The notes under the pieces: generated by a model
What the model was told of the DNA's origin: nothing
Databases searched by the model: none
The model's input: the letters and a program-made list of their open reading frames with translations, nothing else
Source: Nocardia grenadensis NBRC 108939
GTDB taxonomy: Bacteria; Actinomycetota; Actinomycetes; Mycobacteriales; Mycobacteriaceae
Assembly: GCF_001613445.1 (NCBI RefSeq)
Contig: NZ_BDCJ01000004.1
Coordinates: 1-64,000 of the forward strand
DNA length: 64,000 nucleotides
Direction of reading: 5' to 3'
Position numbers and translations under genes: made by a program
In this document: in pieces, positions 1-8,027 of the stretch
Numbering within the stretch: position 1 is the first letter of the stretch
Layout: the number at the start of each line of letters is the position of its first letter

Positions 1-1
1 T

Positions 2-376
2 AAGGCCGGCGTGCTCGCCCTGTCGGAGACGATGGCCGCGGAGTTCAGCGGCACCGATATCGCGGTCACCGTACTCTGCCCCACCTTCGTCCGGACCGAT
101 GTCGCCCGGGACGGGCGGATCACCCCGGGGTCGCGCCATCTCGCCGACACCCTCATGCGCTGGACCGGTTTCTCCCCCGAGCGCGTCGCCCGCATCACCC
201 TCGACGCGCACGACCGCGGCCGGCTCTATGTCCTCCCGCAGCCCGACGCCCAGCTGATCTGGCTGCTCAAGCGGGCGTTCCCCGGACCGTACACGACCGT
301 GGCGGGCCTGCTCGAGCGGCTGCTGCCGCAGGACGCGCCGGCCACGCCGACCACTATCCAGAGAACAGGAATCTGA
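2..376 (+). CDS. Short-chain dehydrogenase, C-terminal part (cut by window edge)
   Basis: The frame is open at the window start and reads KAGVLALSE, so the first visible residue is probably the Lys of the SDR catalytic YxxxK motif. The remaining ~125 residues look like the substrate-binding lobe and tail of a classical SDR (TVLCPTFVRTDV is the usual post-active-site strand), with a C-terminal extension common in mycobacterial/nocardial SDRs of about 270-290 aa. The stop is 1 bp before the next start, so it is co-transcribed with the diiron protein and monooxygenase downstream. The reaction is probably NAD(P)-dependent alcohol/ketone interconversion; the substrate cannot be read from this fragment. 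Confidence 0.85.
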   Translation, partial: KAGVLALSETMAAEFSGTDIAVTVLCPTFVRTDVARDGRITPGSRHLADTLMRWTGFSPERVARITLDAHDRGRLYVLPQPDAQLIWLLKRAFPGPYTTVAGLLERLLPQDAPATPTTIQRTGI

Positions 377-377
377 T

Positions 378-1301
378 ATGGCGACCATGGACTTCCAGGA
401 CATGCTCGAGAAGATCAAGGACCGCCAGTGGGCACTGGCCGATATCGATTGGGACGCACCGGGCGCGGAAACGATCACCCCCGAACAGCACGCGCGCCTG
501 AAGCCGTTCATATCGGACCTGATGTGGATCGAGAATGTGGGGGCGCGCGGATTCGCCGCCATGGCCAAGAAGGCTCCCGACGAGACCCTGCGGGAGATCT
601 ACCGTTATTTCCACGCCGAGGAGCAGAAGCACGCCAATGCCGAACTCGCGTTGATGCGGCGCTGGGGCATGCTCGACGGCGACGAGATCCCACAGCCGAA
701 TATCAACGTCAAACTGGTGATCGATTTCCTGGACACATACGCCGACGAGATGTCGCTGTCGTTCTTGGGGACCGTGATCCCGATGCTCGAGGTGGCACTG
801 GACGGCGCACTCGTCAAATTCATCATGGACGAGATCGAGGACCCGGTATGCCAGGAGGTGTTCCGGCGGATCAATGCCGACGAATCCCGGCATCTGGCGG
901 TCGATTTCGCGGTAATGGATGTGCTGGGTCACGCCGAGATGCGCAAACTGCTCATCGAACTGGTCGGCGGTTGGGTGAGGCCGACCTTCCTGATCGGCGT
1001 GCTGAGTTATATGCCGCTGCTGAACAAGATGCGGGACAATATTGTCGCGATGGGGGTGGACGAGAAGAAGCTGTACTCGGCGCTCGAGCGCTATCGGAAG
1101 GTGGGCGAACGCAGCGAGTTCGCACGCCGGCTGCCGATGTATCAGATCGTGAAGATGCACGGGGACTGGGTCGTCGACCGGAGGCACCCGTATCACCTGC
1201 TCGCGGACACCCTGGTGAAGATCACCGGACGTATTCCACGGCGGCTGCTGCGCAAGGACCCGAGCTGGTCGAAGGAAATCACCTACACCCCCGCCGCGTG
1301 A
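378..1301 (+). CDS. Ferritin-like diiron protein (putative oxidase/reductase)
   Basis: This is a 307-aa, largely alpha-helical soluble protein. It carries two E-x-x-H diiron signatures, EEQKH at about residues 81-85 and DESRH at 168-172, plus further helix carboxylates (E52, E138), the ligand set of ferritin-like carboxylate-bridged diiron enzymes such as AurF-type N-oxygenases. It is therefore likely an O2-dependent oxidase or oxygenase; mycobacterial relatives are often just called 'reductase'. It sits between an SDR (1-bp gap) and a flavin monooxygenase (11-bp gap) on the same strand, so it probably acts in the same oxidative pathway. The family is clear, the reaction is not. Confidence 0.75.
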   Translation: MATMDFQDMLEKIKDRQWALADIDWDAPGAETITPEQHARLKPFISDLMWIENVGARGFAAMAKKAPDETLREIYRYFHAEEQKHANAELALMRRWGMLDGDEIPQPNINVKLVIDFLDTYADEMSLSFLGTVIPMLEVALDGALVKFIMDEIEDPVCQEVFRRINADESRHLAVDFAVMDVLGHAEMRKLLIELVGGWVRPTFLIGVLSYMPLLNKMRDNIVAMGVDEKKLYSALERYRKVGERSEFARRLPMYQIVKMHGDWVVDRRHPYHLLADTLVKITGRIPRRLLRKDPSWSKEITYTPAA

Positions 1302-1312
1302 CGAGGACGGAT

Positions 1313-2821
1313 ATGACCACGACCAGCACAGCCCCGCTCGATGTCGCCGTGATCGGTGCGGGATTCGCCGGGATCGGCGCGGCCATCCGGCTGCGGGACC
1401 GCGGTATCACGAATTTCGCGGTGTTCGAACGCGGTAACGCGATCGGCGGAACCTGGCGAGACAACACCTATCCCGGCGCCGCGTGCGATATTCCCTCCCG
1501 GCTCTACTCCTATAGTTTCGCGCCCAACCCGGATTGGTCACACACCTATTCCGGGAGCGATGAGATCCTGGGCTATATCGACTCGATGGTGGCGAAATCC
1601 GGTATCGCACCGCATATCCGGCTGCGGCATAACGTCACCGGAATGGAATTCGACGAGTCCACGGGGACCTGGGATATCTCGATCGAGGGCTCCGGGACGG
1701 TCCGCGCCCGCGCGGTGGTGCTGGCGTCCGGGCCGCTGACCGAACCCGGTTATCCCGATATCCCGGGTATCGACTCCTTCACCGGCCATACGATCCACAG
1801 CGCCCGCTGGGACCACGACTACGATTTCACCGGCAAACGGGTCGCGGTGATCGGTACCGGAGCCAGTGCGGTGCAGATCATTCCGGAACTGGTCGAACGA
1901 GCCGGTTCGGTGAAGGTTTTCCAGCGCACCCCGGGCTGGGTCCTGCCCCGGGTGAACCGGCGCACCGGCGCCCTCGCCAAAGAGCTCTACCGGCACATTC
2001 CCGGCGCGCAGAGCCTCGCGCGGCAGGCATGGTTCTACGGACACGAGTCGGTGGCGCTCGGCGTCGTCTGGAACACCCCGCTCACCCGGGTGGTCGAACT
2101 GGTCGGCCGGGCGCAATTGCGGCGGCAGGTCGCCGATCCGTGGCTGCGCCGGCAGCTCACCCCCGATTTCCGGGCGGGCTGCAAACGACTGCTCATGACC
2201 GACGATTACTACCCGGCGCTGCAACGGGTGAACTGCAAACTGATCACCTGGCCCATCGCCCGGATCGCGCCGGACGGTATCCGCACCGCCGAGGGGATCG
2301 AGCATCGCGCCGACTGCATCGTGTTCGCCACCGGGTTCGAGGTCTCCAAAACAGGGACGCCGATCCCGATCACCGGTCGCGACGGCCGGGTGCTCGCCGA
2401 CGAATGGCGGCGCGGCGCGTTCGCGTACCGCAGTGTCGCGGTCTCGGGATATCCGAACCTGTTCCTGACCTTCGGTCCCAATTCCGGTCCGGGGCACAAC
2501 TCGGCGCTGGTGTACATGGAGGCGCAGATCGACTATCTGGTGCAGGCGATCGGCCTGATCCTGGATCGTGATCTGCGGATGCTCGAGGTGCGCTCCGCGC
2601 GTCAAGAGCGTTACAACGCGGCGATCCAGCGCAGGCTCGGCGCGACCACCTGGAACTCGGGCTGCCGCAGCTGGTATCTGACCGAGGACGGGTTCAACGC
2701 GACCATGTACCCGGGGTTCGCCACGCAGTACCGCAACCAGTTGCGCGAGGTCGATCTCGACGACTACACGGTGGTGGCGGCCGAGCCGCGGATCGCGCCG
2801 ACGGTGGCATCGGTCTCATAA
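1313..2821 (+). CDS. Flavin-containing monooxygenase, Baeyer-Villiger type
   Basis: This 502-aa enzyme begins with an FAD Rossmann motif GAGFAG (residues 15-20), followed by the Baeyer-Villiger fingerprint FxGxxxHxxxW as FTGHTIHSARW (156-166) and a second, NADPH-binding GTGASA motif (181-186). The family inserts one oxygen atom beside a ketone using NADPH and O2, giving an ester or lactone. ATG 1313 was chosen because it lies 11 bp after the upstream stop and starts just before the FAD motif. The same frame stays open back to 428, but that stretch only shadows the diiron gene. In this cluster it is the obvious ring-oxygenating enzyme for an alicyclic ketone; the substrate is inferred. Confidence 0.9.
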   Translation: MTTTSTAPLDVAVIGAGFAGIGAAIRLRDRGITNFAVFERGNAIGGTWRDNTYPGAACDIPSRLYSYSFAPNPDWSHTYSGSDEILGYIDSMVAKSGIAPHIRLRHNVTGMEFDESTGTWDISIEGSGTVRARAVVLASGPLTEPGYPDIPGIDSFTGHTIHSARWDHDYDFTGKRVAVIGTGASAVQIIPELVERAGSVKVFQRTPGWVLPRVNRRTGALAKELYRHIPGAQSLARQAWFYGHESVALGVVWNTPLTRVVELVGRAQLRRQVADPWLRRQLTPDFRAGCKRLLMTDDYYPALQRVNCKLITWPIARIAPDGIRTAEGIEHRADCIVFATGFEVSKTGTPIPITGRDGRVLADEWRRGAFAYRSVAVSGYPNLFLTFGPNSGPGHNSALVYMEAQIDYLVQAIGLILDRDLRMLEVRSARQERYNAAIQRRLGATTWNSGCRSWYLTEDGFNATMYPGFATQYRNQLREVDLDDYTVVAAEPRIAPTVASVS

Positions 2822-2891
2822 CCGGCGGTTAGACTCGGATTCGGCGTGCCGGAGTCACCGGGGCGCAGGCGGGCGAGGGAGGTGCGGACTC

Positions 2892-3665
2892 ATGGCGCGA
2901 TACCGGATCGACGATCTCGCCCGCGCCGCGGGCACCACCTCCCGCAATGTCCGTGCCTATCAGGAACGCGGCCTGCTACCACCCCCGGCCGACCGCGACG
3001 GCCGGGCAAGTATCTATGACGATTCCCATCTCGAGCGGCTCCGACTCATCGACGCGCTGCTGCAGCGCGGTTTCACCACCGCGCATATCGCCGATTTCAT
3101 CACCAGCTGGGAAACCGGTAAGGACCTCACCGAGGTGCTGGGTCTGCAGCACGCCGTTACCGCGAACTGGTCGGAGGAGGAGACCTTCGAGGTCCCCCGG
3201 GAACTGCTCGCCACCATCCTCGGTGAGCAGACCGAGGAGCTGGTAGCGCAGCTGAGCCGGATGGGTCTGGTCCGGGTGGACGGCGAGACGGTGGTGATCA
3301 CCGATACCCAGCTGCTCACCTCGTTCACCGAACTCCACGAGTACGGGGTGGAACTGGGCACGCTGATCTCGGTGTACGCCGAGGTCGCGACGCGGATCGA
3401 CGATATCAGCGAATTGCTCATCAACGCGGCGAAGAAACATATCGTCGACGCGCACGGGCCCGGCTGGCTACCGGATTCCAACGACGAGATCGCCGCCACC
3501 ACCCGCATGCTCAATACGATGCGTGAGCTCGGTGTCGCCGCGGTGCACACCAGTCTGGCCCGGTCGCTCGACACCACCCTGCGCCGCGAACTCGGTGACT
3601 ATCTCGCCACGGCGGCCGAACGGGAGCGGGAACGGAAAATGGGCCGCGCCCAGCGCGACCGCTGA
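2892..3665 (+). CDS. MerR-family transcriptional regulator
   Basis: This 257-aa protein has an N-terminal MerR winged helix (YRIDDLARAAGTTSRNVRAYQERGLL) with the typical Arg-rich turn and Tyr/Glu contacts, then a ~180-residue effector domain without the cysteines of metal-sensing MerR proteins, so it more likely senses an organic ligand. A GAGGGAGG ribosome site precedes the ATG. It follows the monooxygenase by 70 bp and faces the MDR oxidoreductase gene. It is one of two regulators in the catabolic block (the other is the TetR at 16795) and may control the neighbouring oxidation genes. No MerR-type 19-bp-spaced promoter was recognised next to it. Confidence 0.85.
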   Translation: MARYRIDDLARAAGTTSRNVRAYQERGLLPPPADRDGRASIYDDSHLERLRLIDALLQRGFTTAHIADFITSWETGKDLTEVLGLQHAVTANWSEEETFEVPRELLATILGEQTEELVAQLSRMGLVRVDGETVVITDTQLLTSFTELHEYGVELGTLISVYAEVATRIDDISELLINAAKKHIVDAHGPGWLPDSNDEIAATTRMLNTMRELGVAAVHTSLARSLDTTLRRELGDYLATAAERERERKMGRAQRDR

Positions 3666-3680
3666 GCACCGGGGCGCTCC

Positions 3681-4700
3681 TCAAACCAGCCGGCACAGGG
3701 TTTTACCGGTGGTCGCGCCCGAGAGCATCGCCACCAGTGCGGCCGCCGCCTCCTCGATCCCCTCGAACACCGATTCCCGGTGGACCAGTCGCCCGGCCGC
3801 GAGGTGCGCACCGACCTCGGCACGCATCGGCGCCTCGAGGTGGTTGAAGGATCCGGCCCGGAAACCCCGCATGCGCAGACCTTTCGCCACCATGGTGAAC
3901 AGGTTGGGCGGCCCGGCCGGGGCGCCGCCGTCGTAACCGGATACCGCACCGCACAGCGCGATCCGGCCCTGCGGGCACAGCGCGTCCAGCGCCGCGGTCA
4001 GATGGTCACCACCGACATTGTCGAAGTACGCGTCGATTCCCGTGGGCGCGAGCGCGGCCAGCGATTCGGCGAGGGAGGGTCCGTGGTAGTCGAAGGCCGC
4101 GATACCCAGTTCGTCGCGCAGGTAGGCGACCTTGTCCGGGCTGCCCGCCGAGCCGAGCACCGTGGCGCCGCGTAAGGCCGCGAGTTGGGCGGCGAGCGAG
4201 CCGACCGCACCGGCGGCCGACGACACCCACAGCGTGTCCGCCGCGGTCAGCTCGAGGATCTCCACCAGCCCTACATACGCGGTGAGTCCGGCGCTGCCCA
4301 GCGGCCCGAGGAACCATTGTGGAGGCAGGTCACCGGCCTCGATCCGGGTGGGCGCACCGTAGCCGCCGATGGTCTGCGTCCCGGCACCCACCAGCGCGTA
4401 TTCCCGGTAGCCGAGGGTATGGGAGATCAGATCGCCGACGGCGTAGTCCGGATGGCGGGTCTCGGCGACCACACCGAGGGCGAGACCGGTGAGTTCCTCG
4501 CCCGGCCGCAGCGGCGGCAGGTATCCGTCGGGTGTGGTCTCCGCCAGCCGGATGCGGATCGACGGATCGATCGACAGCCAGGTGTTGCGCACCAGGATCT
4601 CGCCCGGACCGGGGTCGGGAACGGGTTCCGCGATCAGCTCGAGATCGGTGACTCCCAGCTTTCCGGCCGGGCGCCGGGCCAGGCAGAGCCGGCGATTCAT
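3681..4700 (-). CDS. NADP-dependent zinc-free medium-chain oxidoreductase
   Basis: This 339-aa member of the MDR superfamily resembles the leukotriene-B4 12-hydroxydehydrogenase / curcumin reductase group. The N-terminal GroES-like half has no zinc-binding Cys/His set. The nucleotide half carries the AAGAVGS glycine motif and a GSAGSPDK cofactor-binding turn. Such enzymes reduce the C=C bond of alpha,beta-unsaturated ketones with NADPH. The start at 4700 (MNRRLCLARRP) fits the family N-terminus and has a GGAGGACC-like ribosome site. It lies downstream of two SnoaL-like genes on the same strand and ends 16 bp from the convergent MerR gene. Confidence 0.88.
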   Translation of the reverse strand: MNRRLCLARRPAGKLGVTDLELIAEPVPDPGPGEILVRNTWLSIDPSIRIRLAETTPDGYLPPLRPGEELTGLALGVVAETRHPDYAVGDLISHTLGYREYALVGAGTQTIGGYGAPTRIEAGDLPPQWFLGPLGSAGLTAYVGLVEILELTAADTLWVSSAAGAVGSLAAQLAALRGATVLGSAGSPDKVAYLRDELGIAAFDYHGPSLAESLAALAPTGIDAYFDNVGGDHLTAALDALCPQGRIALCGAVSGYDGGAPAGPPNLFTMVAKGLRMRGFRAGSFNHLEAPMRAEVGAHLAAGRLVHRESVFEGIEEAAAALVAMLSGATTGKTLCRLV

Positions 4701-4741
4701 CAGTGGTCCTCCTTGTCGGACGGGCCCGGGACCCGCGCCGC

Positions 4742-5113
4742 TCAGCGCGCGAAGGCGACTTCGGGTGTCCGGGCGATGAGCAGCCGGCGCACCGCACCGG
4801 CGGCGTCGAGCTGGACGGTCGCATTGAACGACGCCTCGAACTCCCCGTCGCGGGTGGTGCGACCGAGCACCAGTTCGTATTCGCCGACCACCGCGCCCAC
4901 GTCGATGTGGTGGATCAGGGTGCTCTTCTCGCGCTGCGCGAGGTAGGTGACCAGACCGGCCCGGTCCCCGACGAATTCGGCGCTCGCCCCGGATCCCTTG
5001 GAGAACTGCACCGACATGGTGAAGTCGTCGGAGATCATGTCGAGCACCCGATCGGGATCGTCGGAATCCATATAGCCGAACCACCGGGCCAGCACGGGCA
5101 CATCCGTCGTCAT
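4742..5113 (-). CDS. SnoaL-like / NTF2-fold protein
   Basis: This 123-aa protein has the SnoaL/NTF2 cone-fold pattern: an N-terminal helical segment (WFGYMDSDDPDRVLDMISDDF) followed by curved strands. Family members include polyketide cyclases, steroid isomerases, epoxide hydrolases and non-catalytic binding proteins. Its ATG overlaps the stop of the upstream SnoaL-like gene by 4 bp, so the pair is translationally coupled and may form one heteromeric or related unit. Both are transcribed divergently from the acyl-CoA dehydrogenase operon. A specific activity cannot be assigned from sequence. Confidence 0.8.
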   Translation of the reverse strand: MTTDVPVLARWFGYMDSDDPDRVLDMISDDFTMSVQFSKGSGASAEFVGDRAGLVTYLAQREKSTLIHHIDVGAVVGEYELVLGRTTRDGEFEASFNATVQLDAAGAVRRLLIARTPEVAFAR

Positions 5114-5490
5114 TTCTGTTCTCCTTCGGTCGAGGACCGGTCCACCAGCGCGAAGTCCGCGCTGAACGTGACCTGGTATCGGTCGATGAGTCCCGCCGCG
5201 TCCAGATGCATCGCGGCCACGAAGTACCCGGTGGTCACGGTGTCGTTCTCGGTGACTGCGCCGTGGGCGAACTGCACATCCCCGTCGGCGGCGACCCGCA
5301 ACAGCACGTGCTTGCGATTCACCGGTGGCCGGCCGCTGAGGTACTCGAACATGGCCGGGCGGCCGCGGTCCCGTTTCACACCGGTGGGCAGGACCATCGT
5401 GAAGTCCACGTCCTCGGCCAGCAACGCCACCGCGTCCCGCAGGCCGCCGCTGTCGACGGTCGCGTAGTAGTGCTCGATCACGTAACTCAT
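5110..5490 (-). CDS. SnoaL-like / NTF2-fold protein
   Basis: This 126-aa second NTF2-fold protein (VIEHYYATVDSGGLRDAVAL, then alternating strands ending in a YQVTFSADF strand) is first in a three-gene minus-strand unit with the 4742 and 3681 genes. No ribosome site precedes the ATG. Instead a TANNNT box (TAAGTT) ends 6 nt before it, so the mRNA is probably leaderless. A perfect TGAACT/AGTTCA palindrome overlaps that -10 box. Possible activities include hydratase/isomerase-type chemistry on a ring ketone or enoyl compound; only the fold is secure. Confidence 0.8.
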   Translation of the reverse strand: MSYVIEHYYATVDSGGLRDAVALLAEDVDFTMVLPTGVKRDRGRPAMFEYLSGRPPVNRKHVLLRVAADGDVQFAHGAVTENDTVTTGYFVAAMHLDAAGLIDRYQVTFSADFALVDRSSTEGEQK

Positions 5491-5494
5491 GAAA

Positions 5495-5507
5495 TGAACT
5501 TAGTTCA
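5495..5507. promoter_or_regulatory. Operator candidate, TGAACTTAGTTCA
   Basis: This is a 13-bp palindrome, perfect except for its central base, overlapping the -10 of the minus-strand promoter. It is the most symmetrical copy of a motif (TGAAYYNAGTTCA) that recurs at 6788 and 24865. A repressor bound here would block the SnoaL-like operon. Confidence 0.5.
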
Positions 5508-5526
5508 GCAAACCACTTCTTGTCGA
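5497..5526 (-). promoter_or_regulatory. Leaderless promoter of the SnoaL-like operon
   Basis: Read on the minus strand, TCGACA (5526-5521) is followed by an 18-nt spacer and TAAGTT (5502-5497), then 6 nt, then the ATG at 5490. This is the standard spacing for a leaderless actinobacterial transcript. Confidence 0.5.
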
Positions 5527-5558
5527 GACCGCGAACCGCTACGCTCAACTTACCGAAT

Positions 5559-5571
5559 TGAACTCAAGTCA
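5559..5571. promoter_or_regulatory. Operator candidate, TGAACTCAAGTCA
   Basis: This is a degenerate copy (two mismatches in the right half) of the recurring motif, 11 bp upstream of the acyl-CoA dehydrogenase ATG and just before its GGAGA ribosome site. It shares the 92-bp divergent intergenic region with the 5495 site. On its own it is weak evidence. Confidence 0.35.
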
Positions 5572-5582
5572 ACCGGAGAATC

Positions 5583-6725
5583 ATGTCCCCGACCTCAGTA
5601 GCCGCCGTCGAAGTTCCCTGGCCGCGGGCGGAACCGGCGGCTCTCACGCCCGGCCCGGAACAGGAACAACTGCGCGAAACCCTGCGGGCGCTACTCGCCA
5701 GGCACAGCGGTATCGACCAGGTCCGTGCGGCGGCGGAATCCGCGAGCGGATACTCCGAACCACTGTGGCGACGTCTCGTCGACGAGATGTCGGTGACCTC
5801 GCTCGCCGTGCCGGAGGAACAGGGCGGGCTGGGCTACGGCACCGCCGAGCTGGCCGTCGTTCTCGAGGAATGCGGACGCGCCCTGGTCTGCGAACCCGTG
5901 ATCAGCTCGGCGGTCCTGGGCGTGCAGGCACTGCTGCCGGCCGCCGCGGAGACCGCCGAACTCTTCGCCGAGGTACTCGCCGGGCGGTCGCTCGCCACCG
6001 TCGGCGCCCTCGATCCGGCGACCGACGCGCTGCGAGCCCGAGCCGAATCCGGCGGCTGGCGCGTCGACGGCACGGTCACCCACCTACCGGCCGGCGAGTC
6101 CGCCGAGATCGTCGCGGCCTCGGCGGATACCCCCGAGGGCCGCCGCCTCTTCGCCCTGCGGCCCGGACCCGAAGCCGTCCGCAGCCCACGCCGGGTCCTC
6201 GACCCCACCCGCAGACAGGCGGACCTCACCGTCCGCGACTGCCCGGCCGTCACACTGACGACACCGGAATCGACACCGGCCGCCGTCGCGCGACTGCACG
6301 ACCTGGCCACCCTCGCCACGGCCTGCGAGAACACCGGCATCGTCGATCATCTACTGGAGCTCACGGTCGACTACGCCCGCACCCGCCACCAGTTCGGACG
6401 ACCGATCGGCTCCTTCCAGGCCGTCAAACACCGGTTGGCCGATCTACTCGTCGAGCTGGAACGCGCGCGTTCGGCGTCCCGATACGCCGCCGCCCTTTAC
6501 GCCGAGAACCCCGACTCGGCACGACTGGCCGTGGCGGTGGCGGGCACTGTCTGCACCGACGCGGCCGTACTCGCGGCCTCCGAAGCGGTGCAGTTACACG
6601 GCGGCGTCGGCTTCACCTGGGAGCATCCCGTCCATTCCTATTTCCGGCGCGCGCTAGGAAATGAAGCAGCACAGGGTGATTCGCGCACCCATCGGGCGCG
6701 AATCGCCGATCTGATCGGCGTCTGA
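5583..6725 (+). CDS. Acyl-CoA dehydrogenase (FadE-like)
   Basis: This 380-aa acyl-CoA dehydrogenase-fold flavoprotein has the helical N-domain, the middle beta domain and the C-terminal helical domain ending in VQLHGGVGFTWEHPVHSYFRRA, the signature of actinobacterial FadE subunits of the HGGIGFTWEH group. These often work as alpha2beta2 heterotetramers with a second, diverged ACAD; in this cluster the partner could be the 9190 product. It should introduce an alpha,beta double bond into a CoA thioester and pass electrons to ETF. ATG 5583 has GGAGA 3-7 nt upstream. It is the first gene of a long plus-strand run reaching 16751. Confidence 0.9.
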   Translation: MSPTSVAAVEVPWPRAEPAALTPGPEQEQLRETLRALLARHSGIDQVRAAAESASGYSEPLWRRLVDEMSVTSLAVPEEQGGLGYGTAELAVVLEECGRALVCEPVISSAVLGVQALLPAAAETAELFAEVLAGRSLATVGALDPATDALRARAESGGWRVDGTVTHLPAGESAEIVAASADTPEGRRLFALRPGPEAVRSPRRVLDPTRRQADLTVRDCPAVTLTTPESTPAAVARLHDLATLATACENTGIVDHLLELTVDYARTRHQFGRPIGSFQAVKHRLADLLVELERARSASRYAAALYAENPDSARLAVAVAGTVCTDAAVLAASEAVQLHGGVGFTWEHPVHSYFRRALGNEAAQGDSRTHRARIADLIGV

Positions 6726-6753
6726 ACGACCCGGACCGGCGCGGAATTCCATA

Positions 6754-6782
6754 TTGACGCCCTCCGCGCCATCGAGTACAAC
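6754..6782 (+). promoter_or_regulatory. Sigma-70-type promoter of the enoyl-CoA hydratase operon
   Basis: TTGACG (6754-6759), a 17-nt spacer and TACAAC (6777-6782) give a good housekeeping promoter in the 101-bp gap before the hydratase gene, so 6827 onward can be transcribed independently of the upstream acyl-CoA dehydrogenase. The 19-bp operator begins at the next base. Confidence 0.6.
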
Positions 6783-6801
6783 TGAAGTGAATCCAGTTCA
6801 A
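6783..6801. promoter_or_regulatory. Shared 19-bp operator, first copy
   Basis: TGAAGTGAATCCAGTTCAA begins immediately after the -10 box and is identical to the sequence at 24860-24878, which has the same relation to a -10 box. The palindromic core TGAATCCAGTTCA is at 6788-6800. The placement over the expected transcription start suggests a repressor site, probably for a TetR-type protein. Confidence 0.65.
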
Positions 6802-6826
6802 TAACGGACAATGAAAGAGGCCCTCG

Positions 6827-7615
6827 ATGGTTGACACCGACCACATCGTCCTGGAGAAAGACGGCGAGATCGCCCGTGTCTGGCTCAACCGCCCGCACAA
6901 GAAGAACGCGGTCACCGTGGAGCTGCTGCACCGGCTGGACGAGATCATCGTCGAGGTGGACAACGACCCCGAGCTGAAGGTGCTCGTGCTACGCGGCCGG
7001 GCCAACACCTTCTGCTCGGGCTTCGACCTGGACGAACTGCGGGAGAACTACGTCGGCAAAACCAACGCGATGGATGTCGCGGTGCTCTCGGCGAAGGTCT
7101 GCGACCGCCTCTACTCCATGAACACCCCCTCGGTGGCGGTGCTGGAGGGCTACGTCACCGCGGGCGGTTTCGAGCTGATGATCTCCTGTGATTTCGCGGT
7201 CGCCGCCGACGATGCCAAGATCGGCGACTTCCACATCCGCCGCGCGCTCTTCGGCGGCGCGGGCCCGATCTACCGTCTGCCGCGCATGATCGGGATCCGC
7301 AAGACCAAGGAGCTGATGCTCACCGGCAAACTACTCTCCGGTAAGGAGGCCGAGGCATTCGATCTGATCAACGCCTCCGCACCGGCGGCCGAACTCGATG
7401 CCCTGGTGGACGATTTCATCGCGCCGATCATCGACAAGAGCCCGTTCGCCATGAAGCTCACCAAGATGACCATCGACCGCGGCCTGGACGCCGATATCCA
7501 GTCGCTGATGGTGATGGAACATCTGGCGGTCGGCAACGCCCTGCAGTCCGAGGACGCGCGCGAGGGTGTCAACGCCTTCCTGGAGAAGCGCGAACCCAAG
7601 TGGGTCGGTCGCTGA
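6827..7615 (+). CDS. Enoyl-CoA hydratase/isomerase family protein
   Basis: This 262-aa crotonase-fold protein has both oxyanion-hole strands (NTFCSGFDLDEL near residues 63-70 and GYVTAGGFELMISCDF near 105-120). The usual hydratase glutamates are not both obvious: the second acidic position reads FGGAG, so it may be an isomerase, a hydrolase or a C-C bond hydrolase rather than a simple hydratase. It acts on a CoA thioester made by the neighbouring acyl-CoA dehydrogenases. It is first behind the operator-controlled promoter and is followed at 37 bp by the DUF35 gene. Confidence 0.88.
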   Translation: MVDTDHIVLEKDGEIARVWLNRPHKKNAVTVELLHRLDEIIVEVDNDPELKVLVLRGRANTFCSGFDLDELRENYVGKTNAMDVAVLSAKVCDRLYSMNTPSVAVLEGYVTAGGFELMISCDFAVAADDAKIGDFHIRRALFGGAGPIYRLPRMIGIRKTKELMLTGKLLSGKEAEAFDLINASAPAAELDALVDDFIAPIIDKSPFAMKLTKMTIDRGLDADIQSLMVMEHLAVGNALQSEDAREGVNAFLEKREPKWVGR

Positions 7616-7652
7616 ACCAGCGGGCGGCAGACCGACTACCGGAAGGAACGAC

Positions 7653-8027
7653 ATGGGTGAGCAGGTGAAACCCGTACTGGAGGGCAGTAGGTGCCGGGTC
7701 TGTGGCACTGTCGGCTACCCGGCGAGCGCGATCTGCGCGCGCTGCGCCCGGCCGACCGCCGACCCGCTACCGCTCAGCGACGAAGGGGTGGTCTGGGCCT
7801 ACACCGTCCAGCGGTTCCCACCGAAATCGCCACCGTATGTCGTTCCCGCCGAGGGCTTCGCACCGTACGCGGTCGGCTATGTCGAACTCCCCGAGGGGAT
7901 CAAGATCGAGGCGATTCTCGACTGCGACGATTTCGCCCGTCTGGACCGGGCTCCGGTGCGACTGGTCGCGGTCACACCGGTCCCCCGGTTCGCCACCACT
8001 ACCACCCAGCAGAGCGAGGACCGGTGA
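7653..8027 (+). CDS. DUF35 OB-fold / zinc-ribbon protein, thiolase partner
   Basis: This 124-aa protein has an N-terminal rubredoxin-like zinc ribbon (CRVCGTVGYPASAICARCAR, four Cys in two CxxC pairs) followed by an OB-fold (VVWAYTVQRFPPK, PYAVGYVELPEGIKIEA). Proteins of this kind bind thiolase-fold partners; the best-known case is the DUF35 domain of ChsH2, which with the thiolase-like Ltp2 forms a retro-aldolase in steroid side-chain degradation. The stop overlaps the GTG of the thiolase-like gene by 4 bp, which fits an obligate complex. ATG 7653 has GGAAGGA upstream. Confidence 0.88.
   Translation: MGEQVKPVLEGSRCRVCGTVGYPASAICARCARPTADPLPLSDEGVVWAYTVQRFPPKSPPYVVPAEGFAPYAVGYVELPEGIKIEAILDCDDFARLDRAPVRLVAVTPVPRFATTTTQQSEDR

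Noticed and set aside
428..1312. Open frame extending the Baeyer-Villiger enzyme upstream by about 295 codons
   Set aside because: Arg-rich residues with no family pattern, antiphase to the diiron gene; the ATG at 1313 sits just before the FAD motif.
1538..2605. 355-codon open frame antisense to the monooxygenase gene
   Set aside because: High-GC third-position shadow; His/Arg/Gly-rich, no domain, no ribosome site.
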